Shown here: positions 1 to 13,500 of the stretch, in pieces
Position numbering within the stretch: the first letter of the stretch is position 1
Layout: each line of letters begins with the position of its first letter
Origin: Beroe ovata
Lineage: Eukaryota > Ctenophora > Nuda > Beroida > Beroidae
DNA: 49,685 bases
Assembly: GCA_946803715.1 (NCBI GenBank)
Contig: CAMPET010000002.1
Span: 404,304 to 453,988, forward strand
Direction: 5' to 3'
Translations under genes and position numbers: made by a program
The notes under the pieces: generated by a model
Seen by the model: the letters and a program-made list of their open reading frames with translations, nothing else
Told to the model about the DNA's origin: nothing
Database searches by the model: none

Positions 1-1582
1 AACTTTCTGTTCTCTTTCATTTGTAATACTGAAACAAGTCCGACTCGGTGAACCAAATGAACCTCAACCATGGTTCATCAAGGGTCATGAAGCATGAAGC
101 TCTATTCTACCGTTTGAACATTTATGTAGGGCGCGACGACGAATCACCCATGGGGTCATGCTGCGCGTCAAAAAAACGTACGTGCTGAACTCTTTCCTCT
201 GACCCTGTTTCGGCCTTCGATGAAGGCGCGCGAGAAACAGGTCAGGTAACATCTGACAACCTGCGCTGTCGATAACAGCCCCTGTCGAGAATTGCATTGA
301 GCGCGCGCCGCTAATTATTCTCGCGCCGTGAATTATTCTCGCTGCAAATTATTCTCGCTGGCGCGGCGCTCGCCACTGCACTGTGACCTGTGCGGCTCGC
401 GTCAGGCGGCAGGCCACAAGATTTCAAACTTCAAAAAGGCTGGGAGCTCCAGTCGAATATTTTGTTAATCACTGACATTATTTTTAAATAAAGTATGTTG
501 ATCTTATATGTCAAAATCGTTATTCCATTTTATTCATTATCTACACAATTACAAGTGGGGACTTACTAGCATAGAAATAATCATTTCAAAGAAAAAATAA
601 ACTAGCATAGAATCTTTTAATTTCATTATTGCATGGGTGGAATCTTGATTGCACATTGTAGGATTTCTCCCTTCCCTCCCTGGCGAATTTTAGTTTTCCT
701 ACTAAACTTATTGACAAATGTACCAACGAATTTTTGGCTAAGTTATACCAGGTACCTGATGACCCAGTCCACACTGTCAGCAAGACGTCTTTAACATTTG
801 TTTTGCCGTTTTTAGGTCAGCCCTCTTACCTTTTAGCCAAGAGATTATTTCAGCCTGATGATATCATATGCTATGATGAAAATTCGCTGCAACTAACATG
901 TCCTGGTAATTTGTTCTAAAATTTAGAAGTGTATTTTAGAGTTATTCAACTAGTGCACCTCATTTCTCACATTGAAGATGCTTGAAGGATATATTCACTT
1001 TAAAACTTGGAACAGATTTAAAGGAAAGAAAATTTTGGTAATGCAATAATAGATAAGTCTTTGTAGGATAGTTAAGTCTTTGTAATAATTCAATTCGAGG
1101 CATGCAGAGAAGATATTTGTAAACATGATCCAGCAAAAAAATCCCAGCAAAAAACCTAGTGTTTCAATTGATAGTATCCTAAGTGATAGTATCCTAAGTG
1201 CCTTTATAGAATAGGATAGCTCAGTTGTTATCCCATCAAAGTTTTTTCAGGAGTAACAAAACTACTTAGTTCTCCAACATTTTTCTGATATACCATCTCT
1301 CCACATTAGCTGCCTACCTATCATGAATGTGAACTATAGGATATAATCCCAATACCCTTGCTGTTAAAGAGTACAACCATCAAAGAGTTGATTGTACACA
1401 TTTCTCACTATAGTCAAAACTGCTCAAAATACAATTTTGCTGGTAAGAGAGTCTTTGTTGACTTACAATATTAATGAACATTGCACACCACAAGGGCCAG
1501 ATGCCCAATGTTGGTATGAATACTAACTATTATCAAATATCATATAGTTCATTTCAGAATACCCAACAGTGAGGGAGACAAC
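1..1582. other. Gene-free left edge with CpG-rich repeat relic
   Basis: No supportable gene. About 190-370 carries a degraded member of the CpG-rich repeat family seen again near 25.0-25.4, 38.86 and 43.3-44.2 kb: a CTTCGATGAAGG block, then CAGGTCAGGTAACATCTGAC, then GATAACAGCCCCTGTCGAGAA and alternating GCGC. From 480 on the DNA is AT-rich and featureless, and should hold the promoter and 5' UTR of the ABCA gene that begins at 1583. I see no TATA box or other clear core promoter element just upstream. Confidence 0.6.
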
Positions 1583-4500
1583 ATGCCTAGATTGTTATCA
1601 CAACTTGGGCTGCTGATCAAGAAGAATTTCGTCTTGCAGGTGCTTGCCCTTACCCTAAACTTGATTGCTGAATATTCCACTATGGTCCGGATAGCAGCAG
1701 CCTATGCGCATATCACAAACTTGAGTGATTTAGAGACTGACCTTGCATTAAGATCGAAATACTTTTATAAGATTATGTGTGCAATAATTGCGCCATCAAA
1801 ACATGAAATGCTCATCAGATGCGACGTCCTGTTGGTGCCCTTGTCGAACTTCTACTGCCATGCATCTTTCTTGGCCTCATTTCCCTTGTGAGGTAAATAT
1901 ATCCTGTACTTAGATTTCAAGTACAGTGAGTACAATTGCGTGATTTGTATTAAATGTTGTATAATGTGTAATCAATAGGTAGTGCATCGTGTCAATTGAA
2001 CTCTAATCATAAATAATGGTGCAATATCAATGAACAATTATGTGTTAGCTCCCTCTGGTGATTCATTGAGTTGAATATGATTGCAATTTGCAAGGGTGTT
2101 CCAAATCAGAAGTAAGTTGGTGTCGTGAGATGTTGTTTGTCTCATGAATTGGGTGAATGGAAAAATTTATGGCAAATAATTTTAACCTCATCCACTTAAT
2201 ACAGGTTGACATCTCCAGTGATAGATCATTGCTTCTGTAAGTCCATTTTATATCATCTATAATCTTTATGTGTCCCATTAAACATCTGAGTACATCACCA
2301 CTTCTTGCATGTACAATATACCTTTTGAAATACACATTGATCTAGCCATCTCAATATTGGAATGTATCATAGTGTAAGGTATTATAATAGTCATATGTGT
2401 GGAGCACTACCTCCACAATCACTCTGTAAATATCTCATTCTGACACTTCACAGCTCACTCTGACACTCACCACTCACTCTAACACACACAGCTCACTCTG
2501 ACACTCACCACTCACTCTGACACACACAGCTCGCTCTGACACACACAGCTCACTCTGACACTCACGACTCACTCTGACACATACAGCTCACTCTGACACA
2601 CTCAGCTCACTCCGAAACTAGCTCACTCCGACACATACACACTCTGTGTCGCTCTGACTTACTCCGGCTCTATTCATTACACTATTTGCGCCACTCACTC
2701 TGAAACAAATTTTAACACAAATGTTCCCCCGCAGGGTACACCAACCCAATGGATATACAGAAGTTTTCTGCACAGTACCCAGTTCTATCTGTCATTGGTG
2801 TCGCTCCTGACACACAATACGGTAAATCCGTTCTATTGCTTGTCACAGTATGTCATTGCTAAAAAGTCAGTGTACGTCAGTTTCGGCACCAGATTGTCCT
2901 CGACTATAAGTCATGAATTGTGTCAGATAGACCAGAAGTAGGATAAGTTACAATCAAACTAGTGCCTATCGAACTAGTGTCTATGCATCCGTGCATTTAG
3001 GCTGAGGGTTAACAATCAACAAAATATATGCTTCATTTCTCTTTGATATCATCAGATTATTCCTTTTAAAGAGAACTCTGGCTGAATGAAAGGTGTTATG
3101 TTCCATATAGACCTGACTAGAGTGTTGTCTGTTGGAACAGATCTGAGAGTGGTCACTCTAAAATCTGCCGAATCTGTCAATACCGTGTTATTGCTAAGGG
3201 AAAGTTTACAATCGTCTCGCCTGTTTTTACCTCACTCATAAATTTGCTATGATGTGGGGCAATATCGATTTTCCCTCAATTTGAGACAAATTTATCGACT
3301 GAATGAGCTACTCGTGAAACGCAATGGAATACCAAAAGAGGAGATGATACCCGTTTTATCATAATTCGGTAGAGTGATTCGCCCAGACCCCAGCATCGTG
3401 CATCGCGCCTTTAGCACGATTCTATCGCGCGAGAGCACGATAGGAGCACGATAAGAGAAAATCGGACACAAATGAATGGAGCCTTAGATTTTATCTACTT
3501 CCTACTATTTGCTACTGGCAATTTGCTACTGCTGCAATACTGGTGTGATATTTCGGCATGATGTTGCCTGATACAGGGCTAGATGGATCTGTCAATTTAC
3601 CCCTACTTCCCTTAGTGCGAGATATTGCTGCTCAAATGGTCCAACAAGAGGATATGATTGATGGTTACACAGTTAAATCATACACTAAAGAAGAAATCAA
3701 CGAAATCATCCTTGCATTCGGCGATGAAACTTTGTGAGTAGCATTCAAAGTATGATTTACCAATTACACAAGGCAGTACGCATACAGTTATTCACCATGT
3801 CTGAACGTGTTTGAGTACATATTTGAGTGCCTCTCATGTATTCATTCTATACTCAAAGATATAATGCACGATAATGCTGAATCATGTGTACAATCCATTT
3901 CATGTTAGCACTGCCAAAAATTGATTATCAAAGTATCAAGCAAGAATTGTAAATATTCAGTGTTTTTTATTTAAAGTAATTTGATACCTGTCCCTTCACC
4001 ATCACGACACAAGTTTCCAAATTAAATTGAGGAAGTACAAACATGTGGTCAACTGAAAACATATAGTAAACTAAAAACTATTGGTTATAGGAACTGTTGC
4101 CATGGATTACGCATGACAAACATATTTCGATAAGTGACTTGTATTATACTTCATATTACATGAGTAATCAGTTAATCTGTAAGCTGCTACATGAATGCTG
4201 GGCATGGTGTAAATGCACGAAATCCGCAGGTCTCTTGAACAACGAATTGCGAAGCTGTTTACCGACTACGGGTTTACTGGGAAGGAGATAGCTATCATGC
4301 CGTCTTTAGACGTGCTCAGGGACACTCTCATCCAGAATTCGGAATTTTTCTCCGCAGGTGATTTATGCTGTCGTTGTTGAACTAAATGAACGCTTCGTTA
4401 CTCATATCGAACATGAGTGATTGAGTGAACGTGAGGTTACTGATGCATGTGTGAGTCACATACGAGAACAGTAGTTTTCACGTCCGGCGCAGGCGCCGAA

Positions 4501-7500
4501 TGAGATTTGTTATCCGTACCTGCATCTTCCATGCACGCGCGTCGCGCGCGCACGCACGCACGCAGCAGGAATGTCACATTAATTCTCTCTTTAGTACTTG
4601 AGTAAACAAGCACTGCCATCAATGATCAATCATAGGTAATAGGTATCAAGGGCAAGTATGTTTATCACACCATTTACTCCACCAGCTATTGAGTTCACAA
4701 ATGTTAACGACAATATCGAGTACACGTTACGAATGCAGAGCAGCTTGGCCCCAGACGGAGCCTATGAAACTGGTCGAGATTACGCCCGATATTTCCAACC
4801 TGGCCCAGGATATAGGAGGTAATTTCACCTTCCCCATACCGACACCTCCTGAATCAATGATTATAATGTGATTAGGCTATCAACTTCTGTGACAGAGTGG
4901 TCTGTACGGAACCCCACGGTTTCGATTCCTTGTTTAACATACCCTACAGCAAGGATCTCCACCGTGTTCGCCAGGCTAGGCACATAACCACTCTGTCCTA
5001 ATAACCAAAGTCGATTTTAAATGTCTGGTTCTGTTTCAGTGGCTATGACAGGGGCTGGGTTGCAATGCAGCAACTTGTTGATAGAAGTATACTGCTTCAA
5101 GGTGGCGTGGATGAAAGCGACATCCCAGTAGTGGCTATGCGGGTATGTTATATCTGTTCATGAGTGTGGGTAAGAAATGAGAGAGGTGAACGTGTACTGT
5201 AATCTGTTTCAGAGACTACCTTACCCGATGTGGCAAGAGGACGGCTTTGCTAACGCTATCAGGAACAGTCTCCCTCTTATGATAGTGATCTCTTTCTTAT
5301 GGATTGGGGCCTCTATTAGTAAGGTTGTCCTGGTAGTCCGACTGTTTCAGTGACCAGCATGATATTGCCAATGCAACTGTAGCTAATTTCACTTACTAAA
5401 TAATGCAGGAATTAGTTGGAGAGAAGTCCAGCAGAATGAAGGAGACTATGAAAATGATGGGACTTTCCAACTGGGTGTTATGGTTGAGTTGGGTGGTCCA
5501 GCGTGTAGTCCTTATGCTTCTCACGGTGTTTCTCATGACCCTTGTGATGAAACTAGCACGATACGTTATTCACACCAACGCTGTCATTCTCTTTATATTC
5601 CTCTTCGAATACGCAGTCACCGTCATGTGCTTCTGTTTCTTCCTCAGGTAGTTAAAGCTATTTAGAATTAAGTTCGGGAGTTATTGTAGATATTTTTATG
5701 AGGTTAACGATCTCAAATAAAGGATCAATCCAAGCTCTGTGGTCACTGGTCATACTATAACTGGGTATTTCAGCACTCTATTCTCGAAGACAACAACAGC
5801 AATAGCAGGTACCATGTTAGGCTACTTCCTGATCTATGTTCCATACTTCTTCCTTGGAAATGAGTTCGACAATCTGTCCAAGTGAGTGATGTTAAGCTAA
5901 GCCATCAGTGTAAAGTATTTTGATCTGAGTGCTGGGCTTTGTTACCTGAATTAAGGAAATACTTAACATTTCTCGTAACATGTCATTTCAGCAACTCGAA
6001 GTATCTCTGCTGTCTCCTGTCATCCACTTGCATGGGTTTCGGTGCTAACATCATATCGAAGTGGGAGACAATGGAGGAAGGTCTTCAGTTTAGGTAACTG
6101 CATGAATTGTTGTTATAACTGCATGAATTGTTGTACTAATCGATAGAACACTAATGCTATAACCTGAATCCTGGCGCCTGTAGATTGTAAAAATAAAATG
6201 ACTATTATTTCAGCAATGTGGGCACACAAACAAGTGACTTGGACCTGTTCACTATGGGTGACGTAATGCTCATGTTATTCATTGATATCATCATCTACTC
6301 TCTGATGACTTGGTGAGTGTCAAAACCGCGCTGGTGCAATTTCAACTGGCATGATCACTTATCATTTTCTGAGATCTGACACTTTGATCGGTGATTTTTG
6401 AAAACCCTTCATTGCCTCAATTGCTCGTCGGTATCAATTTTTCTGCCAGCATGCCCATATTCCATAATTCCTACATAGAAAAGGGATTCCTTATGTATGA
6501 TTATCACAGGTATGTAGAAGCTGTGTTCCCGGGCGAATACGGTATCAAACAGAAACCCTGGTTCTTCGTTACCAAGGAATACTGGTTCGGAACTGCTTCA
6601 CAAACAACCGAACAGGTACAGCCAAGTTCTGAGTAAGATGTGTCGAAGTAAGCGCTTCATTATGTACTTCATTATGTACTTTCTCATTCCTGCTTGCTCT
6701 TGCTTATCGCTATGCAGAAATCACAGATAACTGCAGTAGCACCGTGGTATCAGAATATTCGGAATTTCAGCTTCCGGGTGAGGCCAGCATTTGCATTATT
6801 CGTATCTACCCATAATGCCCCGTTCCTAGTACTATTCGATAGGAACTGTAAACGTGGAGCCTTATTTTCTCTGCCAGGACTGGTCTTGTGTTTCTGCGAT
6901 TCACTGATGCCATTTCAACAGCACGTGCACGAATACTGGGCTACAAAAAACCAGCTATCCATAATATTCGGTTTTCAGTTTACATCTGCCATTTCTGAAT
7001 GTCACTTTCTTTCTACTATTGTTAACCCTGCTTTTGTTCAGCAGTACACGCGCTTGAAAATCTGTAACATTTTATCGGTATGATACATAGTTTATTAGTT
7101 GCAAATCAATTGATGCTGGAAGCTCCACATTTCATGTCAGCACTATGTTAACGATACTTACTGCATGGCTTTCAATATTGAATATCAACAAATCAGATAC
7201 TTTCCTCGCTATAACCGTACAACTGATTGCGAATCATACATAATAATGCACTATGAAACTCGCTCAATATCATCCACAATTCACATAATAGCTTTTTTCA
7301 GCAAAATTGGCATCTGTTGTTTTTTCCAGCGCTGGCTCAACGTCATGCTCCGCAGATTATATCCATTCCATTCATTATTACGTTCAATCATCATACATTT
7401 GAAACGGGGAAGCATTGAATGTTCTGCATTGAGCCCATTTTGATATTTATGCTTTTATCTTTTCTGAATATCTTAGGAGACATATTTATTAGGGACGTAA

Positions 7501-10500
7501 TTCGGGGGTTTCTTGAAAAATTCCCCATATTTTCGTCCCATATTTTGGTGCCAAGCCAACCTTGGCAGTCCACCTTTTCCGATCTCTGTGCTACTGATAT
7601 TCCAGAAAACACTTTATGGGGTGTAGCTCGGGGATGACAATTTGATAGTATTTCGTTCCCCCAATAATTCAAACTCCGAAATTTGATCCGCTTAAATATG
7701 TCTCCTAACGTATCCTGTTGTCAGAACAAAAACCTTGAGATGCCAAATAGATAAATGACAAATAAATACTAATATCAACCTATCAATAGGTTAATCATTT
7801 CCACGTAAGTACAAAATATTTCTCAATTTTCATGATATCAATATTATCATGCTGGTTTTCGTTACAGAAAAAGACAGACGTAGTCCTGACCAACTCGTAC
7901 CACATTGATGAATGTAAACTTCCGTCTGTAAGTTTGATGACTGAGTGCCAATTTCATTGATCAATGAGAGTTTGTGCATGTAATAATTGTACTGTGGATT
8001 AGTGAGTAAAACGAAAGCGTGTGACGTGTGACATGTAAAATGTTATATTCGAGGAAAGTGTTGTAATTTTGAGTGTTTCGTGTCCTTTCCTGTAATGTTT
8101 TGGTGGCAAAGGAAAGTTTTAGGACACTAACAAATTCCTGGCTCCTTCTCGATTAAACTGTACACAGCTGTAACGGGACTGGTAATCATAGTATGGATCT
8201 CATAGCCCAAAACACATGAGTCCATGATAACCTCATGATGGTCCTAGGATACTGGCCGAGTGCAGTACCCCTGCTTCGCGTAGTACGCCAGCCCAATCAC
8301 AATCACCGACCCTGCCATAATTCCTACCACGACAAGTGCCTTGCTCACAATCTGATCCTCGCGTTCCATCTTGGCTGCCGCCATGTACATCTGTCGGAGC
8401 TCATCATCCCCTGACAGGGCGAGAAGACCGGCAAATGTGACGTTGAACGCTTTGTCCGTGGCTGACTCCAGCTGTGACAGGGACGATGGTCCCTCTATCT
8501 GGGCAGAGGTGTCGGAGTGTGATAGTAGGGGTGGGAGGAGAAGGAGGAGTGGTATAATCATCTGAGATAGGTGTTAGTCAAAATAGTGACAAAATCATAG
8601 CTATATAATGATCAAGATACCACGTTCGAGAATCAATGCTGCACAATACAAGCTGAAACAAGAGAGTGTGTTGTACTACATACGCACTGTGTCAAATCAC
8701 CCCATTATCATTTCCAAGAAGCGATAATTAGGTTGTGGGTTGTTGGAGTAAACCCGGACTTATTATTGTCTAATTACTTTCACTTCACAGTTGCATGCTA
8801 TGCATTGTTCACATAGTCTTGCGTCATCAGTTTTTGAAATTTTGACTGATGATCACTGATCAGTGGTGACGATCCCCTGTCCTAAGCTGTAATGTCTGTA
8901 CTCTGTGTTGACAGGAGTTGAAATAGGTGCCAGAGAAGCGCGATCATCCCTCATTTTCACTCCGCCACAATGATGATAGATATGTGAACAGTCCATCAAT
9001 CTCTAATAATCCCATGATCAGGGCGCTATATTGATTGCTGATGTAGCAAATAGCAATCGAGCTTCTTTCTGCTGATGATTATAACGCAAGATGTTTTGAT
9101 TGTGAATGGGAGCCGTCCAACCTGCTATGCAGCTTTAGTCGATAGAATTATGTCTTGTCTGCTAACCGATGCTATATGTATGTGTCAAGAATATCTGTGC
9201 CATTCTGTCATTTCATGTTTCGTGTGTATGAAAATATGTTCATTTCCAACTGAATGTGAATGACCCGGAATTGAGTGCCCTCATGCATTGTCAGGACGGT
9301 GTGGAGATGGGTAACATGAACGGGGACGCAAACCCCATGTCGGGACAGCACGAGGCTGGTCCCCGGGACAAGACAGCTGGCATCTCCATCAAGGGTCTCC
9401 TCAAGAGGTTTGACACTCCCAAGGGTAAGATGACAGCTGTGGACGGGCTATTTCTGGACATGTATGAGGATCAAATCACATCTCTACTCGGGCACAATGG
9501 AGCAGGTGAGTCCTCCATCTTGTGTTTGTATTATGGATGCTGTAATTCATTGTCACATCAGGAACATTGCAGGAAGATCACTACTCTTCAGAATGATCTA
9601 TAGTGTAGATTCTACATAATTTTCCCACCCTATAGTCCACGTCACACACACATAATATGACGTCATAACTCAGGGAAGACCACGACAATGTCCATGCTGA
9701 CTGGACTATTCTCTCCGTCTGGGGGCGACGCCCTGGTCAACGGACACTCCATCCTCAACAACATGGACCGTGTGAGGGAGAGTCTGGGGATGTGCCCGCA
9801 ACACAACGTCCTCTTCGATCGGCTCACTGTTAGAGAGCACCTCGACTTCTTCATCAAACTGAAGGTTTTTGATTTAACTTCGGAGAGTGATTTCTTGGCG
9901 GAAATCAATGAGTGAAATCGAAATATTCTCTTTCGATGGAATATGTTTGACGCAGGACTGTTGACAACATTCTAACCATCTGTCACTGTACCATCATTAC
10001 AGGGGTACAGTGGTGACGTCAGCGCGGAGACCAGGAAAATGATCGAAATGCTCCAGTTAGTGGACAAGAAGAACGCGAAGGCCGACCAGCTGTCAGGTGG
10101 TATGAAAAGGAAGCTGAGTGTAGCCATCGCTTTTGCCGGTGGATCCAAAGTGGTGATTCTTGATGAACCAACTGCTGGCATGGATCCGTATGCGCGTCGT
10201 GCAACATGGGACCTAATCCTTCAAAACAAGGTTCGGGGTAGTACAATGAATGAAGTCTAAAGGTTATTATCTCCACCTTAGACGCCGTCTAATAGACGGA
10301 GTTCAGACGGACTTCGCTCAACGTTTTACATACAGATTACCCCTTCACTGGAAACTGACATCACATTGCTAACACAACTGGGCTGACACCACTTCTCTGT
10401 CATCACTTTTGTGACACCACGGCACTGACACTTCCCTACTGACACCACTTCTCTGTCATCACTTTTCCGACACCGCCGTACTGACACCACAGTCACCACA

Positions 10501-13500
10501 ATCCCCAATTCCCAGAAAGACCGTACCATCCTCCTGACAACCCACTACATGGACGAGGCAGATCTACTCGGCGACAGGGTGGCCATCATGGCATCTGGCA
10601 GACTCGTGTGTTCCGGATCTTCTCTCTTCCTGAAGAAGAAATACGGGGTGGGATACCATCTTACACTTGTCAAGTCACACGGATGTGATGTAACAGCAGT
10701 GGAGAGCTTCATCAAGTAAGATTAAACCATCTTCGATCAGATTCCAAAAATTTACATCGAACCTGATTTCTGCGTTTACTGTTCCGTGCACCTTGACGAT
10801 ACCTAATAGCCATGTTACTGGCAATCACAAATATTCCGCATTACCCACAGGGGTCATGTACCGTCAGCTCAGAAGATAAGCGATGTCGGAGCGGAGTTGG
10901 TCTACATTCTCCCACAAAGTGAAGTGGACAACTTCGTGCCCCTCTTCAAGAGTCTAGAAGGTGCGTTCCCACTCCAGCCCTATTTCACTGACTCTATAGC
11001 GTAAGAAGAGAGAGTTACTTTACTGTGTCGCGCAAATACAATGATTCATGTGATGCAGCATAACTTATTGAATTAAAAGCCCTGGTTACCATCAGTCAGT
11101 CATTCATTGAATTTTGGCATCAGCTTTAAAACGAGCACCCAACTTTTTATAATCTCCTCATTTTATGTGTTCTTTATCATGAAAATCCCATTGCTCCACT
11201 ACATAATATCTGTCGACGCTCATGTTCACTCAATCAGCGTTACAAGTTGGGTGTGGTCACAGCTCCGATAGGAAGTCGGATCGTGACACCGACTTGTTAA
11301 CACTAGATCCTATATCGGCACTGGATACAGGTAAAAGAAGAGAGAATGGGAGAGGGGACTCTTATTGCTTGTTCTTGTAACACCCTTGCAACACCCATGC
11401 TTTCCTTGCTAAATGTTACAGTGTGCGCTGATCCTATTCGTGTTACCCTGAGTACATGTTTATATTGCTGCCTTAATTGTGTTTAACAAATCAGGAAAAC
11501 GCAATCGCTTGAAAAAACCTGAAACCGGTTCCATTGCTTTTCGTGTGTGAACTCATTGCTTTTCGTGTGGGATCCCATTGCTTTTCGTGTGTGGACTCAC
11601 TGCTTTTAGTGGGTGAATGACAGACTTTGTCATTCATTCCAGTATCCATATCCACCACTTATTCACTTCATTAATATCCGTCACTTAACTCACTTCAATT
11701 GAATACCCAATCGACTATCATTCCATCATTGAACAGACCTTGGTTCACCACGTGTTCACCACGTGTTCTGCAATGCTAACAGATTCCTCTGTCAGATCCA
11801 GATAGTTCTGACAACGTGAATATTGACAGTTTCGGTCTGTCGCTTACCACAATGGAGGAAGTTTTCATGAAGGTATTCGAAACATCCTCAGAGTCTGAAT
11901 GATGACTCCTGTTTACTGATGATCGTTGTGGTGTAGATGATGACCGATGGTGAGGATATAATTCACAGGTGGGTGAGATATCTGAGGAACGAGGGGTTGA
12001 AGAGGAAGTGAAGCAGAACGGAGGGAGTCATCACGTGATTGATGAGAAGGCTATCGACCCTCCCGATCCAAATATGGCGCAGTTCAGGGTCTTCAAACCA
12101 AGTGGTACGGTAATCTCTTACTGTGATGTGGATTAACAGTGAACACCAATTGAATGAAAAGTGGAAATTTCCCAAAGTTCATCAGTCTCACATTTCCCAT
12201 TGTCAGATCTGAACTCGGGTTTTGCTCTACTGGGGCAGCAGTTGAAGGCAATGATTACAAAGCGATTCATTAACTCCAAGCGATACAAGAAAGGACTCAT
12301 AACTCAACTTATTCTACCCGTACTTTTTGCTGTACTTGGTAATAATTGAACCAAGATGACCCGTATGAAATGAGATTGATAGTATAATTAAGTAATTAGG
12401 TTGATCTACCTCTATATAGGTTGATCTACCTCTTCTCGATTGGGGTACGGAATACCCAACTTTTCGCAGCTATGAACTAACTCCACACAGGACTTCTTAG
12501 TGTGGAGCTCGCCCCGGAATCCGGAAGTGAAGCTATCCGTGTGATGGATCTCTCACGATACCCGGCCGTCGGGAAGGAGGGACTGGCTCACATCGGGGAT
12601 TTCTCCGATTCTGGCAACTATTTCTCGGTAATTTATCTCTAGTTTTACTGCAGTAATGACAACAGGTTAAAAATTTGATTGTTCATTCTTTTGTAAGTTT
12701 GTAGTTTGATTATTTATTATTTGTATTATATAGGACATATCTTGACAGTTGACACAAGTTATATCCTCAGTCGTCTGTGGTAGATTATCTAAAAGTTGCG
12801 AATCTGGGATTCAAATCACTGACGGATGAAGTGAAGAGCAACAAGACTGCGTATTCTAACACTGGGGCATCTTTCGATTGTTGTGCTGAACCTGCCCTAC
12901 AACTGGCTGATGTTTGTGCAGATAAAGGTAACTGGGCGGGCTAAATATCATGTTAATTGTTCATGATACATTGAAATTGAATGCCAATCCGACAGGATGT
13001 TTCATATGTCACCTGGTGCCATTTCACCACCTGGTGCCATTTCACCGCCTGGTGTCACATCATGAATCATCACCCGGTGTTACTGACACCTATTACGCCA
13101 GGAGACCAGAGATCTAACTGGGAATCGTGTGCTACCCATGATACATGGGGATATCACGCGTGCATAGACAATTGCTTCTTACCGAAACAAGTAGATGATA
13201 GTTGTAACACCCTGCCTCTCCCAAATCAGAAGGTTTCCCGCAGAAATTCATATCAGTGTGAAAACCATTGGTTTTAAAAATCATTATTCATCTAGTCATG
13301 TAATGGAATCAAGATTGGCTCATATTGGGACATCAAAACTAATGCATTTTTCCTACCCCAGTACGTTTCGGACGACCTAAGCTACTTTGTCAATGTATTC
13401 ATTGGTAAGGTGCAGGGCGATCCTAAATTCTACAGAAAGAACCAAGTGGCGTTCACCTACTCTAAAGTGCCTGACTTTGTGAAACTGGTAAGTTGAAGAA

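Larger units (their letters stand above)
1583..6615 (+). other. ABCA first half: TM1, extracellular domain 1, helix bundle 1
   Basis: Exons 1-14: 1583-1639, 1819-1892, 2205-2236, 2735-2821, 3577-3733, 4230-4357, 4686-4818, 5040-5142, 5213-5323, 5409-5647, 5774-5881, 5992-6093, 6214-6312, 6510-6615. Exon 2 encodes the first membrane helix ([14 protein letters not shown]). Exons 3-8 encode about 200 residues of first extracellular domain. Exons 9-14 encode the helix bundle, with family hallmarks such as [19 protein letters not shown] (exon 10), VPYFF (exon 11) and [18 protein letters not shown] (exons 13-14). Exon 3 is only 32 nt; without it the frame of exons 2 and 4 cannot be joined. Intron 4357-4686 holds a GCGCGC tract, and intron 4818-5040 holds a SINE-like repeat. 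Confidence 0.88.
7868..10960 (+). other. ABCA nucleotide-binding domain 1
   Basis: Exons 15-20: 7868-7927, 9295-9505, 9674-9864, 10003-10230, 10516-10715, 10851-10960. Walker A is split across exons 16 and 17 (GHNGAGKTT, near residue 600). The Q-loop region is [10 protein letters not shown]. The signature [10 protein letters not shown] and Walker [14 protein letters not shown] lie in exon 18, and the H-loop TTHYMDEAD is in exon 19. All catalytic elements look intact, so this half should bind and hydrolyse ATP. The 60-nt exon 15 is the weakest call: it is in frame with good splice sites but encodes variable linker. The introns on either side of it are over 1.2 kb each and could hide another linker exon. 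Confidence 0.92.
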
